A stretch of DNA of 64,000 nt from RUG563 sp045589355 (GTDB lineage: Bacteria; Bacillota; Clostridia; Christensenellales; Aristaeellaceae). Positions 50,567 to 58,919 of the stretch are shown here, in pieces (positions within the stretch are counted from its first letter, which is position 1; each line of letters starts with the position of its first letter). The notes under the pieces are model-generated. The model was given only the letters and a program-made list of their open reading frames with translations. It was not told where the DNA came from and ran no database searches. A program made the translations under genes and the position numbers. The DNA lies in assembly GCA_045589355.1 (NCBI GenBank), contig JAZNOW010000027.1:1-64000 (forward strand). Direction: 5' to 3'.

Positions 50567-50611
50567 TACGTCATGCCACCTTCTTTTAAAATGTATTCGG
50601 AGGGAAACGCA

Positions 50612-50854
50612 ATGCTTTATGATTATCAAATTACCGGAAACATCATTCGTCAGCTTCGCAAAGAGCACGGCTTGTCTCAGGAAGTGCTCAGCGGCCTGGC
50701 CGGAATTTCCAGAAGTCATCTGGCTATGATTGAAAACGGAAAGAAATGTGCCAATGTGCAAACGCTCTGGTCAATTTCCGACGCCCTTCAAATACCGCTG
50801 AGTCAGCTTTTTCTGATGGTGGAAAAAGCATTGGCAGAACATGGAGGTACATAA
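50612..50854 (+). CDS. Small XRE-family transcriptional regulator
   Basis: This 80-residue protein consists almost only of an HTH_3 domain: 'IIRQLRKEHGLSQEVLSGLA', then 'ISRSHLAMIENGKK' and 'TLWSISDALQIPLSQLF'. ATG at 50612 follows GGAGGG. The next gene starts two bases after the stop, so regulator and secreted hydrolase are co-transcribed. Autoregulation through the inverted repeat at 50528-50566 is a reasonable guess. Confidence 0.85.
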   Translation: MLYDYQITGNIIRQLRKEHGLSQEVLSGLAGISRSHLAMIENGKKCANVQTLWSISDALQIPLSQLFLMVEKALAEHGGT

Positions 50855-50855
50855 T

Positions 50856-51737
50856 ATGCTGAAAAAAACAATGATCATTTTGCTGGCCGGGATGCTTCTT
50901 CTGTCCGCCATCCCTGCACAGGCCGAAGTGGAACGTTCCGTATTTCTGGATGCTGCATTCAGCTGTCTTGAAAAAGATAACATCTTCCAGCGCCGCTATA
51001 ACGAGATCACCGGTGCCCAGGTGGAATCCATCATGGAGCTTGGCATCCCCTACTATTTCGGCGGCCGCTACATGGACCGCATGACGGAAAAAGCGCCGGA
51101 TTATTCCAAATATAAATGCTGGGAAACCACCAAGTTCTACCGCAAGAACAATTTCTACATCGATGGGTTTGATTGCTCCGGCTACACCCAGTGGATCTAT
51201 GCCCAGGCCGGCATGCCTGCTCACGATTCCCTGAGCAACATGATCCTCAAATGGGATTATCAGCGCAATGGCAATCATCTCTACAACCACCGCGAAGGCT
51301 TTGAAATGCCCCCCTACGATCAGCTGAAGGACACTCTGCAAGTGGGCGATTTGCTGGTTGCAAAAGATGGCGCCCGTCATATCATGATGTACATCGGCAC
51401 CCTGCGTGACTACCGTTTTACGGCCGAAGAGGTGCCGGAACTGGCCGATTATCTGGATTACCCCCTGGTCATCCATTGCGGGCCCAGCCCCGTATACGGT
51501 GCTCGTTTCCAGGAATACCTGGACAGCAAGGCTGACGATCCCTACTATGCCAATGTAGGCACCACCAACGGCGGCGTGGAAGTTTCCATCATCGGCATCC
51601 CCATGGCAGACGCACCCATTCAGGAACATGTGCAGATCACCGATTACAGCTATTTCCTGATCGATGACGGCAAGTATCCCCTCACCATCTGGGATCTGAT
51701 CAACGCCACTTCCTTCTGCTGGTTCCGTATGAACTGA
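50856..51737 (+). CDS. Secreted NlpC/P60-like peptidase
   Basis: This 293-residue protein has a signal peptide (~1-23). The NlpC/P60 catalytic Cys107 is in 'GFDCSGYTQWIYAQAGMP' and His175 in 'VGDLLVAKDGARHIMMYIG'. Such enzymes cut the peptide stems of peptidoglycan. There is no wall-binding domain, and the C-terminal ~100 residues are not family-typical. The start follows GGAGG, translationally coupled to the XRE gene. Confidence 0.82.
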   Translation: MLKKTMIILLAGMLLLSAIPAQAEVERSVFLDAAFSCLEKDNIFQRRYNEITGAQVESIMELGIPYYFGGRYMDRMTEKAPDYSKYKCWETTKFYRKNNFYIDGFDCSGYTQWIYAQAGMPAHDSLSNMILKWDYQRNGNHLYNHREGFEMPPYDQLKDTLQVGDLLVAKDGARHIMMYIGTLRDYRFTAEEVPELADYLDYPLVIHCGPSPVYGARFQEYLDSKADDPYYANVGTTNGGVEVSIIGIPMADAPIQEHVQITDYSYFLIDDGKYPLTIWDLINATSFCWFRMN

Positions 51738-51743
51738 AACATG

Positions 51744-51772
51744 AAGACCGTCTTTCAGGACGGTCTTTTTTG
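51744..51772 (+). terminator. Terminator after the NlpC/P60 gene
   Basis: AAGACCGTC (51744-51752) pairs with GACGGTCTT (51759-51767), followed by T's. Confidence 0.9.
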
Positions 51773-51787
51773 ATGTGGAGTATTGTT

Positions 51788-52185
51788 TTGAATGCTTATA
51801 CCATCCGACAGGAAACAGAAAAAGATTATGCAGAAGCGGAAAACCTGACCCGATAAAACATTCTGGAATGTACCTGTGGTATGATTGCATTGTCATCTTC
51901 GGCAATCCGGATAACTATGTATCTAGAGGGTTTGTCAGCTGTAAGAAGAAAAACGTATGCGTCGGAGATATTGAGTTCCCGACCGCCATGCTGGTAAAAG
52001 AACTGGAGCCGGATGTGCTTGACGGACGTCTCTGGCATTTCAGCGATGCGGATATCGGAAGCTGCTGCGCAGATGAAGAGGCCTTTCTCGCATTTGAATC
52101 CCACTTCACCGAAAAAGAAAAGAAATGGATGCCCAGCCAGGAAGAATTCTTCATTCATTGCAGTTCTGTAATACGGAACGGATAA
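51788..52185 (+). pseudogene. Decayed GNAT acetyltransferase gene
   Basis: Three pieces of one GNAT protein lie in order but in different frames. The N-terminus 'AYTIRQETEKDYAEAENLTR' is in one frame and ends at a TAA (51854-51856). A short 'TFWNVPV' follows in a second frame. The C-terminal half, from 'YDCIVIFGNPDNYVSRGF' to 'EKKWMPSQEEFF', is in a third. Intact relatives have ~75-80 residues between the last two, including the acetyl-CoA loop, which are missing here. A frameshift and an internal deletion have destroyed it. The remaining C-terminal frame (from 51775) could be translated but would lack the active fold. Confidence 0.75.
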
Positions 52186-52212
52186 TGGCGCGGCAGTTTT
52201 TTCCCAAAGGCC

Positions 52213-52242
52213 TTGACGATTCCTCCGGCAATTTGCTATAAT
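52213..52242 (+). promoter_or_regulatory. Promoter of tRNA-Leu(TAA)
   Basis: TTGACG (52213-52218), 18 bases, TATAAT (52237-52242). Confidence 0.75.
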
Positions 52243-52252
52243 TTCAGTTGCT

Positions 52253-52338
52253 GCGAGTGTGTTGGAATTGGCAGACAACCGAGACTTAAAATCTTGTGCC
52301 CCCTGGGCGTGCGGGTTCGATCCCCGCCACTCGCACCA
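52253..52338 (+). tRNA. tRNA-Leu, anticodon TAA
   Basis: Class II tRNA: the acceptor GCGAGTG pairs with CACTCGC, with CCA at 52336-52338. The anticodon stem CGAGA/TCTTG (one G-U) encloses CTTAAAA, giving anticodon TAA, which reads UUA. A long variable arm is present. Confidence 0.95.
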
Positions 52339-52341
52339 GCC

Positions 52342-52374
52342 AAATAAGCCTCACCCGAGGCTTATTTTCCTTTT
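52342..52374 (+). terminator. Terminator after tRNA-Leu(TAA)
   Basis: AAATAAGCCTC (52342-52352) pairs with GAGGCTTATTT (52357-52367), then TTCCTTTT. The HAD gene begins 24 bases later and may depend on readthrough. Confidence 0.8.
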
Positions 52375-52397
52375 ACAACACAGAAAGGAATGCTGTC

Positions 52398-53162
52398 ATG
52401 ATTCAGTTGATTGCCAGTGATCTGGACGGTACTTTGCTACAAAAGGACGGCACACTGCCCAGCGGCACGTTTGATATGATCCGTCTTCTTCACAAAAAAG
52501 GAATCCGCTTTTGCGCAGCAAGCGGCCGACAGTATGCAAACCTGAAACGCCTCTTTGCTCCCGTTTCTCAGGACATGTGTTTCATCTGTGAAAACGGCGC
52601 ATTGGTCATTTCCGGCGAACAAACAACGGCAAGCACCATTCCTGAAGACATTGCAGTACCACTGATCAAAGATATTCTCGCTGCCGGCATGGAAGTGTTG
52701 CTCAGCATTCCCGGCAGCAGCGTGATGCTGTCGCATGCCAGCCGTTCTTTTACCGATGATATCTTTTACCGTCTTCGCAACACTTGTACCATCGTAGAAG
52801 ACTTCGGTATGTATTCCAAAGAATACATCAAAATATCCGGTTTTCGTCCCGATGGGGTTGCAGCAATCGCGCCGCCGCTTCAGAAAAAATGGAGCCCTTT
52901 CCTTCATGCGGATATTGCCGGCGCAAAATGGCTGGATTTCACCCTGACGAATAAAAGTGACGGTATCCGCACGCTGTCCAAGGTGCTGGATATTCCGACA
53001 CAAAATATGGCTGCATTTGGTGATCAGTACAACGACCTGGCCATGCTTCAAACCGTCGGCCACCCTTACCTGATGGAAAATGCACCGGCCGAATTAAAGA
53101 AAATGCACTTTCATCCGTGCAATAATGTACTGAAGTCTGTTTATGAAATGGTTTGTCTTTGA
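52398..53162 (+). CDS. Cof-type HAD hydrolase
   Basis: This 254-residue member of the Cof/YbiV sugar-phosphatase group has nucleophile motif 'ASDLDGTLL' (~6-14), a C2B cap in the middle and motif IV 'AFGDQYNDLAML'. Motif III Lys is probably in 'FTLTNKSDGIRTL', a common Cof pattern. The substrate (sugar phosphate, FMN or PLP) is unknown. AAAGGAATG precedes the ATG, and a hairpin terminator follows. Confidence 0.85.
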   Translation: MIQLIASDLDGTLLQKDGTLPSGTFDMIRLLHKKGIRFCAASGRQYANLKRLFAPVSQDMCFICENGALVISGEQTTASTIPEDIAVPLIKDILAAGMEVLLSIPGSSVMLSHASRSFTDDIFYRLRNTCTIVEDFGMYSKEYIKISGFRPDGVAAIAPPLQKKWSPFLHADIAGAKWLDFTLTNKSDGIRTLSKVLDIPTQNMAAFGDQYNDLAMLQTVGHPYLMENAPAELKKMHFHPCNNVLKSVYEMVCL

Positions 53163-53168
53163 ATCAAT

Positions 53169-53208
53169 GCGACGTGCACAAATACATGCACGTTGCTTTT
53201 CTTTTTGC
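53169..53208 (+). terminator. Terminator of the HAD gene
   Basis: GCGACGTGCA (53169-53178) pairs with TGCACGTTGC (53187-53196), followed by TTTTCTTTTT. Confidence 0.75.
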
Positions 53209-53218
53209 ATACTTTGGT

Positions 53219-53237
53219 ATTGTGGCTGGACCACAAT
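53219..53237 (+). repeat. Hairpin just before the DUF11 gene
   Basis: ATTGTGG (53219-53225) pairs with CCACAAT (53231-53237) across a 5-base loop. It ends 5 bases before the ribosome-binding site, so it could affect message stability or translation. Confidence 0.45.
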
Positions 53238-53256
53238 AAAACTGGAGGAAATTATC

Positions 53257-54117
53257 ATGCCCACCTTTACCAATCAGGCAGTACTTTCGTTTAACGGCGT
53301 AAATTACGCTTCCAATATTGTCACCGGCGAAATCGAGGATCAACTGGAAATTACAAAAAGCGCAATCACCGATCGGTACACTGTAAATGGCGAAATCACT
53401 TACGCCATCAGCCTTGTCAATAACGGCACCACACCCCTGAATGATCTAACGTTAACAGATAATCTGGGCGCCACCAATCATCCTGCACAAGCTGTTGTTC
53501 CGCTGGATGCCAATTTGGATGGAATTGCCTACTATGTGAACGGTGCGCTAAAGCCTTCAACCAATCTTTTCATCACTGCCGGGCCGCCGCTTACCTTCCG
53601 TGGCATTGACGTGCCTGCCGGCGGAAATGCAATGCTTATCTATACCGCTACCGTCAATTCTTTTGCCCCGCCTGCTCCCGCTTCTTCAATCACCAACACT
53701 GTCACGGTAAGCGGTGTTTCCTTGCAAAACCCTATCACTGCACAGGAAACAGTATTTGTGCGCAACACCTCTGATCTTAGCATCACCAAATCCCTTTTTC
53801 CCCTTACAGTTCCCGGCGATGGGCAGATCACCTATACCTTTATCATTCAAAACAGCGGAAACACCAAAACCGATATGAACGACGAGCTGGTTCTTTCCGA
53901 CAACTTTAGTCCTCGTCTATCCAATCTGACTGTCACTTATAACGGCACTGAATGGGAAGAAGGTGTGCAGTACACCTATAACCAAGCAACAGGCGAATTT
54001 GTAACACTGCCCGGTGCACTTTCCGTTCCTGCCGCAACTTTTCTGCAGGATCCTGCAACCTGTGAATGGGAAACAGATCCCGGTACCGTCATGCTGGTAG
54101 TATCCGGTATTCTGTAA
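53257..54117 (+). CDS. DUF11-repeat protein without a signal peptide
   Basis: This 286-residue, all-beta-looking protein has two DUF11 units: 'LEITKSAITDRYTVNGEITY' with 'LTLTDNLGA' (~40-75), and 'LSITKSLFPLTVPGDGQITY' with 'ELVLSDNFSP' (~170-215). Asn, Thr and Val are abundant and Lys is rare. DUF11 units normally occur in large exported surface proteins, but here there is no signal sequence, membrane helix or wall anchor. Similar short proteins beginning 'MPTFTNQAxLSxNG' occur in Clostridia, without known function as far as I know. TGGAGGA precedes the ATG. Confidence 0.75.
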   Translation: MPTFTNQAVLSFNGVNYASNIVTGEIEDQLEITKSAITDRYTVNGEITYAISLVNNGTTPLNDLTLTDNLGATNHPAQAVVPLDANLDGIAYYVNGALKPSTNLFITAGPPLTFRGIDVPAGGNAMLIYTATVNSFAPPAPASSITNTVTVSGVSLQNPITAQETVFVRNTSDLSITKSLFPLTVPGDGQITYTFIIQNSGNTKTDMNDELVLSDNFSPRLSNLTVTYNGTEWEEGVQYTYNQATGEFVTLPGALSVPAATFLQDPATCEWETDPGTVMLVVSGIL

Positions 54118-54120
54118 TAA

Positions 54121-54157
54121 AAAACGCCTTCGGCCGAAACCGGAGGCGACTTTTTTA
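54121..54157. terminator. Bidirectional terminator between DUF11 gene and rsmA
   Basis: CGCCTTCGG (54125-54133) pairs with CCGGAGGCG (54140-54148), flanked by A6 and T6. Confidence 0.88.
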
Positions 54158-54991
54158 TTTGCAGCAAACATCGGAATAGTGATCTGCCAGATTGGCGAAG
54201 TCCAGAAGGGACATAGTCTCCCCGCGCACATTCTTTTCCAGACCGCACATAGACAGCCATTTTTCCGCATCCTCCCGGTTGATACGGAAAGAAGCAATCA
54301 GGTTGTTGGCCATGGTTTTTCTGCGCATGGCAAACGCTGCCTTTGCCACTTTGAAAAACATTTGTTCGTCCTTTACGTCCACCGCGGGCTTTTCCCGTTT
54401 TTGCATAGTCACAAAGGCGCTGTCCACTTTGGGTGGCGGAGTGAACATGCAGGACGGTACGTCCAGCACAATCTGCGGCTTATAGGCATATTGGGTGCGC
54501 ACAGCCAGCATACCCCAGCCTTCTTCGCCAGGTTTTGCCACCATCCGCTGCGCCGCTTCTGCCTGTACCATCACGTTGATGCTTTCAATGGGCATGCCGC
54601 TGCAAAGCAACATCTGCATCAGATCCGTGGTCAGGTAATACGGAATATTGGCCACAATGTGGAATTTGCCAAATTCTTTTGTAATTTCCTTCAGGTTCAC
54701 GCGCATTACATCGCCATGCACCAGTTCTACATTCTCGCAATGATGAAGGGCAACTTTCAAAATGGGCAGCAGTGTACCGTCCACTTCAATGGAAATTACC
54801 TTCCTGCATCGTTTGGCCAGCACTTTGGTCATGCCGCCGGCGCCGGCGCCAATTTCCAGCACATGGTCTTCTTCCCCTACGCCGCTAAGCTCTACCAGCT
54901 GGGCAAACAGGGCATCATCCGTTATGAAATTCTGGCCCAGGCTATGCTTATGATGAAACTGATTGTTTTTCTTCCCTTGCTTCATTGCCAT
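54155..54991 (-). CDS. rsmA: 16S rRNA A1518/A1519 dimethyltransferase
   Basis: This 278-residue protein (KsgA) dimethylates two adenines in helix 45 of 16S rRNA, a late 30S assembly checkpoint. 'HSLGQNFITDD', the SAM site 'VLEIGAGAGGMTKVL' and catalytic 'NIPYYLTTDLM' are all present. The start overlaps the end of rpe by ten bases, so it is the last gene of the long reverse-strand run. Confidence 0.96.
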   Translation of the reverse strand: MAMKQGKKNNQFHHKHSLGQNFITDDALFAQLVELSGVGEEDHVLEIGAGAGGMTKVLAKRCRKVISIEVDGTLLPILKVALHHCENVELVHGDVMRVNLKEITKEFGKFHIVANIPYYLTTDLMQMLLCSGMPIESINVMVQAEAAQRMVAKPGEEGWGMLAVRTQYAYKPQIVLDVPSCMFTPPPKVDSAFVTMQKREKPAVDVKDEQMFFKVAKAAFAMRRKTMANNLIASFRINREDAEKWLSMCGLEKNVRGETMSLLDFANLADHYSDVCCK

Positions 54992-55623
54992 TCTTTCACC
55001 TTCTGCACCACTTGTGCGCGATCCTCCGCCTTGAAAAAGGCTGTCCCCATCACCAGCACATCGGCACCCGCCCGGATAACCTGTCCGGCATTTTGCATAT
55101 TCACGCCGCCATCCACGCCGATATGGCCTTGAAAGCCCTGTTCACGAAGCCAGACGATCTTCTCCATCTGGTTTTCCATAAACTTCTGGCCGCCAAAGCC
55201 GGGTTCAACAGTCATAATCAGCACCCGATCCAGAATCGGCAGATAGTTTTCGAGGCTGCGCACGTCGGTTCCGGGTTTGACGGAAAGGCCGCACTGCAGC
55301 CCCTTGCTCCTGATCTTTTCCAGCACAGGAAATGCATCCTCCATCACTTCGGCATGCACCGTAATTGCAGACGCACCGGCGGAAATAAAGCTGTCCAGCA
55401 GCCGTTCGGGGTTATCCATCATCAGATGCACATCCAGGAAATAATCGGGAAACTGCCGATGCACTGCCTTGCAAAAATCCGGACCAAAGGACAAGTTGGG
55501 CACAAAATGGGCATCCATTACATCAAAATGCAGGGTTCGAATGCCGTATTTTTCAAGATCCTCAAGATCCCTGCCAAGATGCATCAGATCTGCAGCCAGC
55601 ATCGACGGTGCAATCTCAATCAT
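54982..55623 (-). CDS. rpe: Ribulose-phosphate 3-epimerase
   Basis: This 213-residue TIM barrel interconverts ribulose 5-phosphate and xylulose 5-phosphate. The metal and catalytic residues are in 'SMLAADLMHL', 'HFDVMDAHFVPN' and 'MTVEPGFGGQKFM'. 'GVDGGVN' binds phosphate. It overlaps rsgA by eight bases, as in many Firmicutes. Confidence 0.97.
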   Translation of the reverse strand: MIEIAPSMLAADLMHLGRDLEDLEKYGIRTLHFDVMDAHFVPNLSFGPDFCKAVHRQFPDYFLDVHLMMDNPERLLDSFISAGASAITVHAEVMEDAFPVLEKIRSKGLQCGLSVKPGTDVRSLENYLPILDRVLIMTVEPGFGGQKFMENQMEKIVWLREQGFQGHIGVDGGVNMQNAGQVIRAGADVLVMGTAFFKAEDRAQVVQKVKEWQ

Positions 55624-56503
55624 AGCGTTCCCTCCAGGTTTCCCGGCAATCCTTCAGAATTTGCCGATAGCGTTCCATTCTTTGGTGGTCAATCTTTCCG
55701 TCTGCTTCATCCTGACGTGCCATGCAGCCGGGTTCTGCAGCGTGGTAGCAGGGAGAAAAACGGCATTTGCCCTTATAGGTGTCAAATTCCGGGTAATAGT
55801 CCTGCAAAAGCACAGGATCAAAAACACCGTCCAACTCAAGCAAGCTGAATCCGGGGGTATCAATCACCGCCACGTCGCCAAACCGGAACAGTTCGGCATG
55901 CCTGGTGGTGTTCTTCCCCCGAAGTATTTTCTGGCTGATGTCGCCCGTTTCCACCTGTAAGCCAAACAGCTGGTTCAGCAATGTGGACTTGCCAACACCG
56001 GATTGACCGGAGAAACAGCATATCTGGCCGCGGAAACGTTGAAGGAGCGTTTCTTTCCCTTCCCCTGTTTTTGCACTGACAGAGAATACTTCCAGATTGG
56101 CGCCCCGATACATTTCTCTGGCTGCTTTCAATACCGTTTCGTCCGTGTCCAGATCTGCTTTATTGACGATCAGAATAGGTTTCAGGCTTTGCCTTGCCGC
56201 AAAAATCATCAGTTTGTCCACAAGAAGCCAATCGGGCGCCGGCTGAGGAGAAACCACCATACACAAAAGGGTCACATTGGCTACCGGCGGACGCAGACAT
56301 TGGCTGACTCTGGGCAGAATTTCTTCCACCCAACCATGTTCGTCGCTGATGGTACCGGCGGTAAACAAAACCCGATCCCCCACCAGCGGCGACAAGCCCA
56401 TCCGCCTGAATTTCTTTTTTGCACGCAATACATATTCTTTATTCTCCGCATCAAGAACGGTATACAAGCCGCCTCTTCCGCGAATAATAACGCCTTCTGT
56501 CAC
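55616..56503 (-). CDS. rsgA: Ribosome small-subunit-dependent GTPase A, second copy
   Basis: This 295-residue protein has an OB-fold N-domain, a circularly permuted GTPase ('VNKAD', then 'CFSGQSGVGKSTLLNQL', then 'DTPGFSLLEL') and a zinc site 'CRFSPCYHAAEPGC'. It sits in the prpC-prkC-rsgA-rpe order seen widely in Firmicutes, where the kinase PrkC phosphorylates this GTPase (CpgA in Bacillus). It is therefore the likely orthologue. The start overlaps the prkC stop by four bases. Confidence 0.95.
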   Translation of the reverse strand: MTEGVIIRGRGGLYTVLDAENKEYVLRAKKKFRRMGLSPLVGDRVLFTAGTISDEHGWVEEILPRVSQCLRPPVANVTLLCMVVSPQPAPDWLLVDKLMIFAARQSLKPILIVNKADLDTDETVLKAAREMYRGANLEVFSVSAKTGEGKETLLQRFRGQICCFSGQSGVGKSTLLNQLFGLQVETGDISQKILRGKNTTRHAELFRFGDVAVIDTPGFSLLELDGVFDPVLLQDYYPEFDTYKGKCRFSPCYHAAEPGCMARQDEADGKIDHQRMERYRQILKDCRETWRERYD

Positions 56504-58215
56504 TCTTTTATCTCCTCTTGCACATTCTGCTCTGTTTCCTCACCACTATCGAGAACATAGATAGCCAGTGTTACTTCCGTTTGCTGCATCACTTGCTGCC
56601 CGGGCTGATACTCAACAGGCTCCTGATTATCGTATACCACAAACTTCTGCGCAGCCACACGGCCAATCTGGGATGCGTCGCTGACCGGAATTTCGATCAG
56701 GTTGACAAGTTTCAGTTGCAGCTGCTGAATGGAAAGCAGCGCTTCGTTTTTTTCCATGCCGATATAGTCGGGCAAAACAATGCTTCCGCCGCTGAGCGTT
56801 ACCTGTATCACGCTGCCGCTTGCGAGCAATGTGCCCGGTTCCGGGTTCTGGGAAAGCACAGTATCCCAGTCTTTGGGGGACAATTGCCTTTCCGGAAGCA
56901 CCAGCAGGGTGAAGCCGGTTTTTTCCAGCTCGGCCATAGCCTGTTCCTGGGTCATGTTGATAATGTCGGGTGCCGGCTGCAATTCAGGCCCGGTGGATAC
57001 CGTCAAGAGCACCGTTTCATCCTTGCGCATGGGCGTGCCATATTCCGGCGATTGCATAATCACCGTACCCACAGGCTTTACTTCATCACTGACGCGTTTT
57101 ACTTCCATTTTCAGGCCCGCTTTTTCCAGCAAACGCTCTGCGCTTTCCAGTGTTTCATCCATCACATACGGAGCTTCCGTTGCCTGGATCACCTGTTCGT
57201 AAATGTAAAGGCTGCCAAATACGATGGCGGCTACGGAAACCAGCGCCAACGCAATCACCAGCGCCGCTTTCTGGAGACGCATCTTTTTGGCTTTGCCGGA
57301 AAGGTTCATCTGGGTTGTGGTGGTAAAAGAAAGCTTTTTGTTTTCTTCTTTTTCCTCGCTGTTTTTGTCCGGCAAGCGGCCCAGCCATGTACCGTCCGGT
57401 TCTTCCAATGCACGCTTAATATCCTGCGCCATTTCCACAGCACTTTCGTAGCGTTTATCCAGCGTTTTGGCCATTGCACGCTTTACAACAGCCGTCAATG
57501 CCGGCGGCACTGCCGGGTTCAATTCGCTGATTTCACGGGGCTTTGCACCAATATGCTGCATGGCAATAGCGACCGGCGTATCCCCATCAAAAGGAAGCTG
57601 CCCGGTGAGCATTTCGTAAAACACAATGCCCACGCTGTACAGGTCGCTTCCGCAGGTAACGCTTTCGCCTTTTGCCTGTTCCGGCGAAAAATAATGGACG
57701 GAACCCATTACATTATCGGTTTTGCTGATGGTATTGCTGCCGGCAACCCGTGCAATACCAAAGTCGGATACCTTGATGTGTCCATCCTCATTTACCAGAA
57801 TGTTTTGAGACTTTATATCCCTGTGAATGATGCCATTATCGTGGGCATGGCGAAGGGCCGAAAGAATACGGATGGCAATCTGGGCAGCCACCGCAGGGGG
57901 CAGCGCGCCCTTCTGAAGGATCACATCCTTCAGCGTACGGCCATTGACATATTCCATCACAAGATAGCGCAGTTCGCCTTCCTGACCGATATCCAGCAGG
58001 TTTACGATATTATGATGGCTCATTTTACTGGCCGTCTGCGCTTCACGGTCAAACCGTTCCAGAAACTCCTGATCTTCGGAAAATTCGGGACGCAAAATCT
58101 TTACCGCCACCTGATGACCGGTCCGGTTATCCTTGGCCCGATACACCAGCGCCATACCGCCCTGGCCGATAAATTCCACCAGTTCGTAGCGATTATCCAA
58201 CACTTTGCCGATCAT
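56500..58215 (-). CDS. prkC: Ser/Thr protein kinase with three PASTA domains
   Basis: This 571-residue membrane kinase has a catalytic domain (~10-270) with Lys39, 'HRDIKSQNIL' (131-140) and 'DFGIA' (151-155). A charged juxtamembrane region is followed by one transmembrane helix (~316-338). Three extracellular PASTA units (~348-415, 416-485, 486-560) bind muropeptides or lipid II. In Bacillus PrkC signals for spore germination and wall homeostasis. It is co-transcribed with its phosphatase (four-base overlap). Confidence 0.96.
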   Translation of the reverse strand: MIGKVLDNRYELVEFIGQGGMALVYRAKDNRTGHQVAVKILRPEFSEDQEFLERFDREAQTASKMSHHNIVNLLDIGQEGELRYLVMEYVNGRTLKDVILQKGALPPAVAAQIAIRILSALRHAHDNGIIHRDIKSQNILVNEDGHIKVSDFGIARVAGSNTISKTDNVMGSVHYFSPEQAKGESVTCGSDLYSVGIVFYEMLTGQLPFDGDTPVAIAMQHIGAKPREISELNPAVPPALTAVVKRAMAKTLDKRYESAVEMAQDIKRALEEPDGTWLGRLPDKNSEEKEENKKLSFTTTTQMNLSGKAKKMRLQKAALVIALALVSVAAIVFGSLYIYEQVIQATEAPYVMDETLESAERLLEKAGLKMEVKRVSDEVKPVGTVIMQSPEYGTPMRKDETVLLTVSTGPELQPAPDIINMTQEQAMAELEKTGFTLLVLPERQLSPKDWDTVLSQNPEPGTLLASGSVIQVTLSGGSIVLPDYIGMEKNEALLSIQQLQLKLVNLIEIPVSDASQIGRVAAQKFVVYDNQEPVEYQPGQQVMQQTEVTLAIYVLDSGEETEQNVQEEIKE

Positions 58216-58919
58216 ACCGTCACCTCCGCAATCAGGAGAGTCACGTTGTCGCGGCCGCCCTTTTCCAACGCCATTTTCAGCATTTCATCTGCTGCATGAT
58301 CACTGGGAGAATACTGCATAAGCTTCAGCATTTCTTCTTCCGTTACGTATTCATACAGCCCGTCGGAACAAATCAGGTATTTGTCCCCCGGCATTTTGTC
58401 CACTTCCTCAATGTCCGGCTCCACCGTTTCGGCAGTTCCCACCGCTTTGGTGATCACGTTTCGGTAGGGATGATTCATAGCCTGTTCTTTGGTCAGAACG
58501 CCATCCCGCACCATTTGCCCCACCATGGAGTGATCCTGGCTGATTTGCTCAATTTTTCCCTGGCGCAGGCGATACAACCTGCTGTCGCCCACATGCCCCA
58601 GAAGGATGCTGCGATCATCCTCCCAGATGACAGTCAATGTGGTGCCCATGCCGGCAAGTGCCTGATTTTTCAGCTGTTCCTGATAGATCAGCTGATTCAC
58701 TTCTTCTATTCCGCCCAGCAGCAATTCCTTATCCGGCTTTGCCCCTTCCAGCACCCTACCCAGCATCAGCACCGCCATCTGGCTGGCAATGTCGCCGCCA
58801 TTATGGCCGCCCATGCCGTCCGCAACGCCAACCAGGCTGTATTTACCTTCCTGCACCAGAAAAGAGTCCTGATTGGAGGGGCGTACGTTGCCGATATGGG
58901 TTCTGGCAGTGATCTTCAT
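58212..58919 (-). CDS. prpC: PP2C-type protein phosphatase (Stp/PrpC)
   Basis: This 235-residue metal-dependent phosphatase has 'VRPSNQDSF', 'VADGMGGHNGGDIAS', 'GHVGDSRLY' and 'ICSDGLYEYV', which hold the Mn/Mg-binding Asp residues. It reverses PrkC phosphorylation. It overlaps rlmN and prkC by four bases each. Confidence 0.96.
   Translation of the reverse strand: MKITARTHIGNVRPSNQDSFLVQEGKYSLVGVADGMGGHNGGDIASQMAVLMLGRVLEGAKPDKELLLGGIEEVNQLIYQEQLKNQALAGMGTTLTVIWEDDRSILLGHVGDSRLYRLRQGKIEQISQDHSMVGQMVRDGVLTKEQAMNHPYRNVITKAVGTAETVEPDIEEVDKMPGDKYLICSDGLYEYVTEEEMLKLMQYSPSDHAADEMLKMALEKGGRDNVTLLIAEVTV

Noticed and set aside
51775..52185. A 136-codon frame as an intact hypothetical gene.
   Set aside because: Its N-terminal third is out of frame relative to the GNAT homology, and the true N-terminus lies in another frame, so it is treated as a pseudogene.
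56518..58299. A 593-codon plus-strand frame opposite prkC.
   Set aside because: Antisense to a gene with complete kinase and PASTA motifs. The His/Phe/Arg-rich product has no recognisable domain.
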